DNA from: Streptomyces sp. NBC_01267
Lineage (GTDB): Bacteria > Actinomycetota > Actinomycetes > Streptomycetales > Streptomycetaceae
Assembly (NCBI RefSeq): GCF_036241575.1
Contig: NZ_CP108456.1
Location: 85,101 to 149,100 of the forward strand
Direction: 5' to 3'
DNA length: 64,000 nucleotides
How positions within the stretch are numbered: the stretch's first letter is position 1; each line of letters opens with the position of its first letter. Of this stretch, positions 33,356 through 43,920 are shown piece after piece. The position numbers and the translations under genes were made by a program. The notes below the pieces were generated by a model, which was not told the DNA's origin, did no database searches, and saw only the letters and a program-made list of their open reading frames with translations.

Positions 33356-34606
33356 ATGAGTACCGCCACCGCGTCGGCACCCGGCGAGACGCGCAACAAG
33401 CTCGCCCTGGGCGCCCTAGGACTGGGCGCTTTCGTCATCGGCACCGCCGAGCTGGTCATCGTCGGCGTCCTCAATCTCATCGCCGACGATCTGGACGTCT
33501 CACTGAGCACGGCGGGCCTGCTGGTCACCGCCTACGCGCTCGGCATCTCCATCGGCGGCCCGATCGTCACGGCGGCGACCATCAAGGTGTCGCGCCACAC
33601 CCTCCTGTGCGCAGCGCTCGCCGTCTTCGTCCTCGGCAACCTCGCCGCGGTCTTCGCCGGGCTCTTCGGCCTGCTGGTCGTCGCGCGCGTACTCTGCGGT
33701 GCCCTGCACGGCCTGTTCCTGGGCGCGGCCTCCGCCGTCGCCACGGGTCTGGTCGCGCCCGAGCACCGCGGTCAGGCCGTCGGCCTGGTCTTCGGCGGCA
33801 TCTCTGTGTCGACGGTGCTCGGTGTGCCGCTCGGTACCCTGCTGGGCCAGAACCTCGGCTGGCAGGCCACGTTCGCCGGCGTGGCCGTCCTCGGCCTCGC
33901 CGCCTTCGTCGTGATCATGATCTGGGTGCCGTCGGTCAGGGGCAGAGGTTCGGGCGGCCTGGCCTCCCAGGCCCAGCACGCCTTCCACCCCCGGGTGTTG
34001 GCCATGCTGGGTTCCGAAGTGCTGCTCATGGGATCGCAGTTCATCGCCTTCACGTATCTGGCGGCGTTCTTGGAGGACGTCACCGGCATCAAGGGCGCCA
34101 TGGTGAGCGTCTTCCTGATGATCTTCGGTGTGTTCAGCGCTGTCGGCACCTTCGCGGGCGGGCGCCTCGCCGACATCAACGCCTCGCGGACCCTGCTCGT
34201 CGGCAACGGCGTACTCATCGTGGGTCTGCTCGGCCTGTACTTCTTCCGCGACAGCCCGCCGCTGGTCGGTGTGGCCCTGGCGCTCTGGGGCATCGTCGGT
34301 TTCGGTGTCACCCCGGCGCTCCAGCTGCGCGTCATCTCGCTGGCCGGGGAGGGCGCCGATCTCGCCGCCACCCTGGGCGCGTCCGCCGCGAACGTAGGTG
34401 TCGCCTCCGGCGCCGCGATCGGCGGCTGGGCCCTGACCGCCTTCGGCATCGACGACGTCCCGCTGATCGCACTGGTCTTCGCCGTCATCGCGCTGCCCGT
34501 GGTCTGGGCCACCCGGTTCCTCAAGGTGCCTGGCGTCCAGGCCCCGGCGGCCGGCTCCGCGCCGGCTGCCGCGAGCGACAACACACCCGTCTCCACCGGA
34601 GGCTGA
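33356..34606 (+). CDS. MFS transporter, DHA1 (arabinose-efflux-like) family
   Basis: 416 residues, 12 predicted membrane segments. TM1 has LGLGAFVIGTAELVIVGVL with the family GTxE motif, and the loop GLVAPEHRGQAVGLVFGGIS is motif-B/C-like. Similar to purine-nucleoside and arabinose efflux proteins (NepI/YdhP). ATG after CAAGGAGTGGCTCTCCC. It ends the operon and is followed by a strong hairpin. It probably exports the operon's product. Confidence 0.92.
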   Translation: MSTATASAPGETRNKLALGALGLGAFVIGTAELVIVGVLNLIADDLDVSLSTAGLLVTAYALGISIGGPIVTAATIKVSRHTLLCAALAVFVLGNLAAVFAGLFGLLVVARVLCGALHGLFLGAASAVATGLVAPEHRGQAVGLVFGGISVSTVLGVPLGTLLGQNLGWQATFAGVAVLGLAAFVVIMIWVPSVRGRGSGGLASQAQHAFHPRVLAMLGSEVLLMGSQFIAFTYLAAFLEDVTGIKGAMVSVFLMIFGVFSAVGTFAGGRLADINASRTLLVGNGVLIVGLLGLYFFRDSPPLVGVALALWGIVGFGVTPALQLRVISLAGEGADLAATLGASAANVGVASGAAIGGWALTAFGIDDVPLIALVFAVIALPVVWATRFLKVPGVQAPAAGSAPAAASDNTPVSTGG

Positions 34607-34617
34607 CCTTCGGGACC

Positions 34618-34663
34618 GAAGCCCGTTGCCGCAGCGCCTCAGGGCGCCGCGGCAACGGGCTTC
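34618..34663 (+). terminator. strong terminator hairpin after the MFS gene
   Basis: A 15-bp perfect stem GAAGCCCGTTGCCGC with its complement GCGGCAACGGGCTTC and a 16-nt loop that itself pairs (GCGCC/GGCGC). It separates the plus-strand operon from the 23-kb minus-strand block that converges on it. Confidence 0.85.
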
Positions 34664-34801
34664 GTCGTTCGGACACCGCTCAACCGGGCCACCGGGAACG
34701 GCAGGCCGAGGGGGAACCGAAGGACAGGGGCGAGCCGGTTGATGCTCTCCGAGTCGAACGGGACGACCCACAACTGGTCCTTCTTCCAGAGCAGGCCGTC
34801 C

Positions 34802-34833
34802 GCGGACGTCGGTACGTGCGGACGTCGGTACGT
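34802..34833. repeat. 16-bp tandem duplication in the gap before the antiporter gene
   Basis: GCGGACGTCGGTACGT occurs twice head to tail. The surrounding 240-bp gap (34664-34904) has codon-like composition on the minus strand (a frame reading LLWKKDQLWVVPFDSESINR) but no start. It may be a gene remnant; I could not assign it. Confidence 0.5.
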
Positions 34834-34904
34834 GATGACGAGGTTCCGCTCGGCAGGAAGGCCTTCGCTCCGGCCCCGGGAGGCGGCCGGTCCCGGTCAC
34901 GACA

Positions 34905-36152
34905 TCATTCGGATGCCGCGCCCGTGGGCTCCGGCTCGGCCGGCCGGGGTGCCAGGGGCCGCCGTCCGGGACTCGCGGCGGGGTACTCCTTGCCGCGCCA
35001 CAGGAAGATCCGCTGGGCGATCGGCTCCGTGAAACGGGCCGCAAGGGGACCCATGACGACGAGGAGCAGAACGTACGCGGTGGCCAACGGCCCCAGAGAG
35101 GGATCCACGGCACCGGCGGAGACCGCGAGCCCGGCGATCACGATGGAGAACTCGCCCCGCGCGACCAGGGCGCCGCCGGCCCGCCACCGCCCCCGCTCCG
35201 CAATGCCTCCGCGCTTCGCGGCCCAGTACCCGGTTCCGATCTTCGTCAGGGCGGTGAGCACCGCCAACGCGAGTGCGGGCAGCAGCACCGACGGGATGGT
35301 GCTGGGATCGGTGCTCAGACCGAAGAACACGAAGAACACGGCGGCGAAGAGATCCCGTAGCGGCATCAGCAGGTGATGGGTGTTCTCGGCCACCTCGCCC
35401 GACAGGGCGATACCCACGAGGAACGCCCCCACCGCCGCCGACACCTGCAGCTGCTGGGCCACACCGGAGACGAGCAGCGTCGTGCCCAGGACGACGAGCA
35501 ACAGCTTCTCCGGGTCGTCGCTGGACACGAAGCGCGAGATGACCCGCCCGTAGCGCACCGCGACGAGCAGGACAGTACTGACCGCCGCGAGTGCGATGCC
35601 CAGGGTCACACCCCCTGCCAGCCAGCCCGAACCGGCCAGCACCGCCGTCAGGATCGGCAGGTAGAGCGCCATGGCCAGGTCTTCGAGCACGAGGATGCCG
35701 AGGACGACCGGGCTCTCCCGATTGCCGAGCCGGCCCAGGTCGCCGAGCACCTTCGCGATGACGCCGGACGACGAGACCCAGGTGACGCCCGCGAGCACCA
35801 CGGCGGCCACCGGCCCCCAGCCGAGCAGCAGAGCCGCGGCGGCTCCGGGGACCGCGTTGAGCACGAAGTCGACCGCTCCCGCCGGGGCCTGGGTCTTGAG
35901 GTGACCGACGAGATCGCCCGCCGTGTACTCCAGACCGAGCATCAGGAGCAGCAGCACCACACCGATCTCGGCACCGACCTCGATGAACTCCTCGCTGCCG
36001 CCCAGCGGGACGATGCCGCCGGCGCCGAACAGCAGTCCCGCCAGCAGATAGAGCGGGATCGGAGAGAACCTGAGGCGTACGGCGAAGCGGCCGAGCAGGC
36101 CGAGCACCAGCACGATCGCCCCGAACTCGATCAGAAAGACCGCGGAGTGCAC
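34905..36152 (-). CDS. CPA2-family K+/H+ antiporter (KhtU/KefB-like)
   Basis: 415 residues, about 12 transmembrane helices. Typical sequences: LYLLAGLLFGAGGIVPLG, EIGVVLLLLMLGLEYTAGD, TWVSSSGVIAKVLGDLG, VLEDLAMALYLP and the late VARGEFSIVIAGLAV. In KhtTU systems the cytoplasmic KhtT subunit gates K+ efflux in response to pH and nucleotides. Start is GTG, 4 bp after the KhtT-like stop. It is the last gene of the glucan/stress block, linking it to osmotic or pH homeostasis. Confidence 0.92.
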   Translation of the reverse strand: MHSAVFLIEFGAIVLVLGLLGRFAVRLRFSPIPLYLLAGLLFGAGGIVPLGGSEEFIEVGAEIGVVLLLLMLGLEYTAGDLVGHLKTQAPAGAVDFVLNAVPGAAAALLLGWGPVAAVVLAGVTWVSSSGVIAKVLGDLGRLGNRESPVVLGILVLEDLAMALYLPILTAVLAGSGWLAGGVTLGIALAAVSTVLLVAVRYGRVISRFVSSDDPEKLLLVVLGTTLLVSGVAQQLQVSAAVGAFLVGIALSGEVAENTHHLLMPLRDLFAAVFFVFFGLSTDPSTIPSVLLPALALAVLTALTKIGTGYWAAKRGGIAERGRWRAGGALVARGEFSIVIAGLAVSAGAVDPSLGPLATAYVLLLVVMGPLAARFTEPIAQRIFLWRGKEYPAASPGRRPLAPRPAEPEPTGAASE

Positions 36153-36156
36153 GTGA

Positions 36157-36642
36157 TCAGCCCCGCTCGAGGATCTCGTGGGCGCCGTCCACGCCTTCCC
36201 GCGTCCCGATGACGATCACGATGTCGCCCGAGAGCAGGCGGAAGTCGGGTCCGGGCGAGGGGATCGCGTGGGACCGGCGCATGACAGCGACGATGGAGGC
36301 CCCGGTGTCGGTGCGCATCCTCGTCTCTCCCAGGGTGCGCCCGTTCCAGTACGAGGGGCCGGTGATGGTGACCTGCTCGGCCAGCAGTCCGAAGTCGCTG
36401 GTGTGCAGCAGGTTCGGGCTGTTGTGACTGGGCAGCAGGGCGTCGGCGAGGGACAGGGCCTCGGCCCCGGTCAACGGCAGCGAGAGGCCGCAGGAGTCCG
36501 GGTCGTCGTCGTGGTGCACGTTCAGGGTGCGGGTGCGGTCGCGGTGCGCGATCACCGACAGCGTGTCGTGCCGCCGCGTGGTGAGCTCGTACTGCACCCC
36601 GATGCCGGGCAACGGGGTGGTCCTCAGACGGGGAGCGGGCAT
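36157..36642 (-). CDS. KhtT-like regulatory subunit with TrkA-C (RCK_C) domain
   Basis: 161 residues. N-terminal beta-rich region LPGIGVQYELTTRRHDTLSV (as in KhtT/YhaT), linker, then a C-terminal RCK_C domain about 80-160 (TLGETRMRTDTGASIVAVMR, PDFRLLSGDIVIVIGTREGV). It should bind the antiporter encoded 4 bp downstream. ATG after CCGAAGGAGACACC. It lies only 19 bp after the glgB stop, so probably co-transcribed with glucan genes. Confidence 0.9.
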   Translation of the reverse strand: MPAPRLRTTPLPGIGVQYELTTRRHDTLSVIAHRDRTRTLNVHHDDDPDSCGLSLPLTGAEALSLADALLPSHNSPNLLHTSDFGLLAEQVTITGPSYWNGRTLGETRMRTDTGASIVAVMRRSHAIPSPGPDFRLLSGDIVIVIGTREGVDGAHEILERG

Positions 36643-36661
36643 GGTGTCTCCTTCGGCTGCG

Positions 36662-38841
<2,180 letters not shown>

Positions 38842-38845
<4 letters not shown>

Positions 38846-40929
38846 GACTGAGAAGTCCCGTCCGTGAGAATGTGGGCCACTCGATGGTGCGGATCGAGGC
38901 GTACGTAGTTGTCGCGGCCCCAGCGGTAGCTCTCGCCGGACAGGGCGTCGCGTACCTCGAAGGTCTCCGAGCGCTCCAGGCCGAGGGCGGGCAGATCGAC
39001 GGTGACCGTCGCCTCGCGCGTTTCGTGCGGGTCGAGATTGAGCACGACGAGGACCCAGTCGCCCCCGGCGGCACGCTTGGAGAAGCACATCACCGCGTCG
39101 TTGTCGGTGCGGTGGAAGCGAAGGTTGCGCAGCTGGTGCAGGGCCGGATGGGTGCGCCTGATGTCGTTGAGCGCGCGGATCAGGGGGGTCAGGGAGTTGC
39201 CCGCGGTCTCCGCGCCCGCCCAGTCGCGAGGACGCAGCTGGAACTTCTCGGAGTCCAGGTACTCCTCGCTCCCGGGTCCCATGGGCACGTTCTCGTACAG
39301 CTCGTACCCGGCGTACACGCCCCACGCCGGACCGGCCATGGCGGCGAGTACCGCACGAACCGCGAAGGCCGCCCGGCCGCCGTACTGGAGGTAGGCGTTG
39401 AGGATGTCGGGTGTGTTGACGAAGAGATTGGGCCGCAGGTAGGCCGAGCTCTCCTCGCCGCCGAGGCCGGCCAGTTCGGAGAGATAGCTCTCCACCTCGT
39501 CCTTGGAGTTGCGCCAGGTGAAGTACGTGTACGACTGGTGGAACCCCGCGCGTGCCAGGGCGTGCAGCATGGCCGGGCGGGTGAACGCCTCGGCGAGGAA
39601 GAGGACATCGGGGTCGCTCGCGTGCACCGCTTCGATCAGCCGTTCCCAGAATGCGACGGGCTTGGTGTGCGGATTGTCGACGCGGAAGATCCGTACGCCG
39701 TGGTCCATCCAGTGCCGCAGCACGCGCAGGCACTCCGTGTGCAGCCCGTCCGGATCGGTGTCGAAGTCGATCGGGTAGATGTCCTGGTACTTCTTCGGCG
39801 GGTTCTCGGCGAACGCGATCGAGCCGTCGGCCCGGTGGCGGAACCACTCCGGGTGCTGTGCGACCCACGGATGGTCGGGGGAGCACTGGAGGGCGAAGTC
39901 CAGGGCCACTTCGAGGCCCAGTTCACCGGCGCGCGCCACGAAGTGGTCGAAGTCCTCCAGCGTGCCCAGGTCCGGGTGGATCGCGTCGTGTCCGCCCGCG
40001 GCCGATCCGATCGCCCAGGGCGATCCGGGATCGTGCGGGCCCGCTTCGAGCGCGTTGCCGGCGCCCTTGCGGTGGGTGGTGCCGATCGGGTGGACCGGTG
40101 GCAGATAGACCACGTCGAAGCCCATGTCCGCCACGGCTTCCAGCCGCTTGGCCGCGGTCCGCAGCGTGCCCGGCCGCGGTGGCTCCACCACACCGTTCAC
40201 CGCCCCGGTGACGACGGCCCCCTCGGACCGGGGGAAGAACTCGTACCACGCGCCGTACAGCGCCCGTTCCCGGTCCACCCGCAGCGGCAGTTCCGGCGAG
40301 CGGGTGAGCAGCCTGTGCAGCGGGTGGGCGGCGAGCAGGGCGGTCACGGGGGAACCGGTGACCGCGGCGAGCCGCCCCTGCGCGTCGAGGCGCTCGTCGC
40401 GCAGCATCCCGGCTCCCCAGGCCAGCTGCTCCGCAGCGTCGGCCGGGGCCGCTCCGGCCGCCTGCTCCAAGAGCAACGCGCCTTCCTCCAGGACCAGTTC
40501 GGACTCGGACCCGGCCGGAATCTTGATTTCCGCGACCTGGCACCACGTTGCCCAGGGGTCCGTCCACGCTTCCACCCGGTAGGTCCACTCGCCCTCCCGT
40601 GCGGCGCTGACCCACGCGGTGTAGCGGTCCGTCCCGGGGGCCGTGAGGCGCATCGGGATCCGGTCGCCCGCATGGCCGTGGGGGTCGGTGAGCACCACAC
40701 CGGCGCCGACCGCGTCATGTCCTTCCAGGAAGACGGTGGCCGAGACCTCGAACTCTTCCCCGGGTACGGCGCGGGCGGGGGTGCGGGCGCCGTCCACCCG
40801 GGGCGACACGTCCACGACAGGGATACGGCCCACACCCGGCCCGGACCCCTGTCGGCCGGTCGGTCCGCCGGTCGGTGGTGCGGCGGTCGGGCGCGACGTC
40901 GCATCGCGCTGCATGAGCTTGCCCTCCAT
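38842..40929 (-). CDS. glgE: alpha-1,4-glucan:maltose-1-phosphate maltosyltransferase (GH13_3)
   Basis: 695 residues, usual for GlgE. N-terminal domain (RIPVVDVSPRVDGARTPARA, typical opening), helical bundle insert and GH13 barrel. The nucleophile Asp is in FRVDNPHTKP, the acid Glu in LFLAEAFTRP, and the third Asp in NTPDILNAYLQYGG. It extends linear alpha-1,4-glucan two glucoses at a time from maltose-1-phosphate. ATG chosen after AAGGAGG; a GTG 21 bp upstream overlaps that ribosome site. Substrate could come from the maltokinase and the GlgA/GlgM proteins also encoded here. Confidence 0.96.
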
Positions 40930-41004
40930 AGTGCTCGTGCCTCCTTGCACCGGGGTGCGGTTGCGGATGATTAGGTGCTCGGTGGTGCGAGCGGTTCGCG
41001 TCGG

Positions 41005-41772
41005 TCAGCGCCGGATCGCGGTGGTCCCGTTGCTGACTTCGGAGATGATCCGGCGGTATCCCGACACCAGCGGATGCTGCGGATACGCCTTGGAGAACAC
41101 CCGTTCCCCTGCGAGCGACGCCATCTCGGGTGCGTACGGCAGCACCGTGGTGATGCGGGTGTTGTACGCGGTCTCGACCTTGCCGCGCAGCCGGTCGCCG
41201 ACGGCACCGTCGGGCGCCATGTTCACGGCAATGCTCATGGCTCCGAACCCGAGCCGGCTCGCCAGTGCCATCGTCTCCTTGGCACCCGCGAGGTCCAGGC
41301 GGTCCGCCCGGGTCACGACGACGAGCGCGTCCGAACTCGCCATCGCGGTCACGGTCTCGTTGTTGAACCCCGCGTGCGTGTCGAGCAGCAGAACGTCGAG
41401 GGCCAGGGTGTCGATGAGCCGGTCGAAGCCCTCGCGCAGCAGGCCCACGTCGTAGCCGAGGCCCATGATTTCACTGACCCCCGTGGCCTGGCTCCTGGCC
41501 GGAACCAGGAAGAACCCGTCGTGCCCGGCGCTCTGGTCGACGGCGTACGCCGCCTCCTCGATCTCGCAGTGGCCGATGAGGTAGTCGGTGAGCGAACGCC
41601 GCGCGGGGACCACCACGTCGTCGAACATGACGTCCAGAGCAGGCGTCTGAATGTCGGTATCCACCAGAGCGACCCGCAGGCCCGAGGAGGCCAGCAGCAA
41701 CCCGAGGTTGGCGGCCGTGCTGGATTTGCCGGTGCCCCCTCGGTAGGAGTGCACCGTGATGATCTGCGACAT
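41005..41772 (-). CDS. MinD/ParA-like ATPase of the partner-switching gene group
   Basis: 255 residues. SIMIBI P-loop near the start: TVHSYRGGTGKSSTAANLG (GGTGKSS variant with the signature Lys replaced by Arg). A-prime VALVDTDIQTPALDVMF, Walker B VLLLDTHAGFNNET and VVVTRADRLDLAGAKETM. This is a complete, correctly ordered ParA-family protein, unlike the plasmid parA. No ParB is adjacent. Position directly after a SpoIIE-type phosphatase gene suggests a role in positioning or switching the stress-signalling complex. ATG after AGGTGGAGAAT. Confidence 0.88.
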   Translation of the reverse strand: MSQIITVHSYRGGTGKSSTAANLGLLLASSGLRVALVDTDIQTPALDVMFDDVVVPARRSLTDYLIGHCEIEEAAYAVDQSAGHDGFFLVPARSQATGVSEIMGLGYDVGLLREGFDRLIDTLALDVLLLDTHAGFNNETVTAMASSDALVVVTRADRLDLAGAKETMALASRLGFGAMSIAVNMAPDGAVGDRLRGKVETAYNTRITTVLPYAPEMASLAGERVFSKAYPQHPLVSGYRRIISEVSNGTTAIRR

Positions 41773-41826
41773 ATTCTCCACCTGACGGTTTCTGGGAGTT
41801 GGCGCGTCGGCCGGTGATCGGCCCGG

Positions 41827-43086
41827 TCAGTCGGCGCCCCCGGTCGGTGCCTGCCAGTGCACGGCCAGCATCGTGATGTCGTCGGACTGTTCGGCCAGGC
41901 CTACGAAATCGCTGAGCGCGCCGTCCATGTGGTCGAGCAGCTCCTCGCCGCGCACGCTGGCCTCGGTCAGCTGCTGGACGAGGAAGTCCTCCCCGAAGAA
42001 GCGCCCGGTCTCCGAGCGGGCCTCGGTGACCCCGTCGGTGTAGATGAAGAGTGTGTCCCCGGGGCTGATCTGCGCGTAGCCCAGCGAGAAGGTGCAGTCC
42101 GGCATGACGCCCACGACCGGCCCCGTCGGCTGGAGCAGCACCGGTTCGTGGCCGCTTCCGCTCACGAGGACGGGTGGGTTGTGCCCACCGTTGATGTAGA
42201 CGAGGTTGCCGGTGACCGGGTCCAGGACGCCGAAGAACATGGTGGCGAAGTAGCCCTGCTTGATGTGGTTGCGGGTCAGGTAGCTGTTGGTGCCCACGAC
42301 CGCGTTCAGCAGCGGGGTCGCGCCGACGACCGGGATGGCCCGCGTGTGCTCGGCTCCGCCGGACTCCTCTCCCATGAGGTCCGCCGCGATGAGGTTCTGG
42401 AGGCCGCTCTGCTCCGCGGTGTGTCGCAGCAGCGAGCGGATGAGGGCCATGAACAGGGCCGCGCCGACCCCCTTGTCGCACACATCGGCCACGACGAGGG
42501 CGAGACGGCGCCGGTTGACCAGTTCGAAGACGTCGTAGAAGTCCCCGGCCACGGTGCGCGCCGGTCTGAAGCGCACCTGGATGTCCCAGTTGTCGGGACT
42601 GGGCAGCGAGTCCGGCAGGAACCCCAGCTGGATCTCCCGTCCTATCTCCAACTCCCGCTCATAGCTGAGCAGTTCGGCGTGTGCGGCGACCTCCTCCATG
42701 TTCCGGTTGAGTTCGGCGTGCTGATGGCAGTCGCGCAGCCGTGCTTCCACCAGGACGGGGTGGAACGGCGGCAGCAGATAGTCGGAGCCCGCGCGCACAT
42801 GGCCGTCGAGGAGGTGCAGGTCGTGCTCCGCGTACGCCACCACGGTGGGCTGCTGCCCCTCGTCCGCCAGCCTTCGGGCCACCGACCTGACGGTGTGGGG
42901 CGACAGCGTCGCGTTCGCGAGCAGAGCGGTCACCGCCGGCATCCGACCGCGCGACGCCGCGAGTACATCGCCCGGTGTGCAGGTGTGCGTCTCGGCACCC
43001 ACGGCGTCCAGTGCCTTGGACAGCCCTGCTGGAACGTCCCGCCGCTCGTCCAGTATCAGCACTCTCGTCTGCGCGATCTCCGTCAC
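41827..43086 (-). CDS. PP2C-type (SpoIIE/RsbU) phosphatase with N-terminal receiver-like domain
   Basis: 419 residues. Residues 1-125 form a response-receiver-like domain (TRVLILDERRDVPAGLSKAL; no clear phosphoacceptor cluster). A coiled linker (EEVAAHAELLSYERELEIGREI) leads to the SpoIIE/PP2C domain with RPARTVAGDFYDVFEL, LVVADVCDKGVGAALFMA, YINGGHNPPVL and FIYTDGVTEARS, all metal-binding Asp residues present. It should dephosphorylate the STAS proteins encoded beside it, so they capture the RsbW-like kinase. GTG start 2 bp after the kinase stop; clearly co-transcribed. Confidence 0.93.
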   Translation of the reverse strand: MTEIAQTRVLILDERRDVPAGLSKALDAVGAETHTCTPGDVLAASRGRMPAVTALLANATLSPHTVRSVARRLADEGQQPTVVAYAEHDLHLLDGHVRAGSDYLLPPFHPVLVEARLRDCHQHAELNRNMEEVAAHAELLSYERELEIGREIQLGFLPDSLPSPDNWDIQVRFRPARTVAGDFYDVFELVNRRRLALVVADVCDKGVGAALFMALIRSLLRHTAEQSGLQNLIAADLMGEESGGAEHTRAIPVVGATPLLNAVVGTNSYLTRNHIKQGYFATMFFGVLDPVTGNLVYINGGHNPPVLVSGSGHEPVLLQPTGPVVGVMPDCTFSLGYAQISPGDTLFIYTDGVTEARSETGRFFGEDFLVQQLTEASVRGEELLDHMDGALSDFVGLAEQSDDITMLAVHWQAPTGGAD

Positions 43087-43088
43087 GT

Positions 43089-43577
43089 CTACTCCACTGC
43101 CGGCCGGCGCATCACGAGGGTGCTCACATTGCGCCCCGCGACGAGCTCGTACTCGAAGGTGTCCACCGCTGTGAACGCCAGGAAAACGCCCAGGCCGCCG
43201 ATCTGCCGCTCCGCGAGCGGCACGTCGAGCGCAGGCTCGCGCATGCCCTGTCTCGGGTCGAACGCCGGGGCGTCGTCCTGGAAGCGGACCCATACGTCAC
43301 CCGGGTCGATCCCGCCGTCCACGGTGATCTGGCCCGGCTCACCGCGGTATCCGTGCACGACGATGTTCGTGACCAGTTCGTCGGCGGCGAGGCGGAATCG
43401 GTACAGCGAACTGTCCGTGAGGCGGGCCTGCTTGCCCAGACCGAGAACGAATCCGGTCACCGGTTCCAGTGAATCGATCGTCGCGGGAACACAGAGTGCG
43501 TTCGCCTTCCCGCACTCGGGCGCCTGCACGATGCCCGCTGCCCTGCCGGTGCCCCCGGCCTCGAATTCGAACGTCAT
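43089..43577 (-). CDS. RsbW-like anti-sigma-factor serine kinase
   Basis: 162 residues, HATPase_c_2 GHKL fold. The N-box is FRLAADELVTNIVVHGY, followed by WVRFQDDAPAFDP (G1-like, DxxPxF) and IGGLGVFLAF (G2-like). In partner switching it binds and inhibits a sigma factor or phosphorylates the STAS antagonist. No sigma gene is in the window, so its target would be a chromosomal SigB-type sigma factor. Downstream neighbours are the PP2C and MinD-like genes. Confidence 0.92.
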   Translation of the reverse strand: MTFEFEAGGTGRAAGIVQAPECGKANALCVPATIDSLEPVTGFVLGLGKQARLTDSSLYRFRLAADELVTNIVVHGYRGEPGQITVDGGIDPGDVWVRFQDDAPAFDPRQGMREPALDVPLAERQIGGLGVFLAFTAVDTFEYELVAGRNVSTLVMRRPAVE

Positions 43578-43591
43578 CTCGGTTCGTCCCT

Positions 43592-43903
43592 TCAGGCGTC
43601 CACGAGATCGATGCTGTGGTCGAATCCGGCGAGCCGGATGGTCCGCGCCACCGGCTCGGACGCGCCCACGATGGCGATGCGCACCTCGTCGCCCATCTTC
43701 TGGCGGGCGAAGACCAGGGACCGCAGGCCCGCGCTGGACAAGTAGTCGAGCTGCTCGGCGCGGATGACCAGTTCGACGGCGCCCTCCCCGGCCGCCCGGC
43801 CGACCGTCGCGTGGAACTCGCCCGCCGTCGACGCATCCAGCTCACCCGTGAGTTGGATGGTGGCGACCTTGTCGTTGATCCTCAGCGTCACGTCGAAAGC
43901 CAC
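43592..43903 (-). CDS. STAS-domain anti-sigma-factor antagonist, copy 1
   Basis: 103 residues, a single STAS domain: VATIQLTGELDASTAGEFHA, VIRAEQLDYLSSAGLRSLVF with the phosphorylatable Ser in SSAG. Start is GTG because AAGGAG lies 7 bp before it; an earlier ATG would place the ribosome site inside the gene. The ribosome site is only 5-12 bp after the glgX stop. It is the natural substrate of the RsbW-like kinase encoded next. Confidence 0.92.
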   Translation of the reverse strand: MAFDVTLRINDKVATIQLTGELDASTAGEFHATVGRAAGEGAVELVIRAEQLDYLSSAGLRSLVFARQKMGDEVRIAIVGASEPVARTIRLAGFDHSIDLVDA

Positions 43904-43920
43904 GATGGTTCTCCTTCCGG

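Noticed and set aside
34664..34904. A small minus-strand gene between the terminator and the antiporter gene
   Set aside because: Codon-like composition and a plausible peptide are seen in one frame, but there is no start codon with a ribosome site and a 16-bp duplication disrupts it; at most a remnant.
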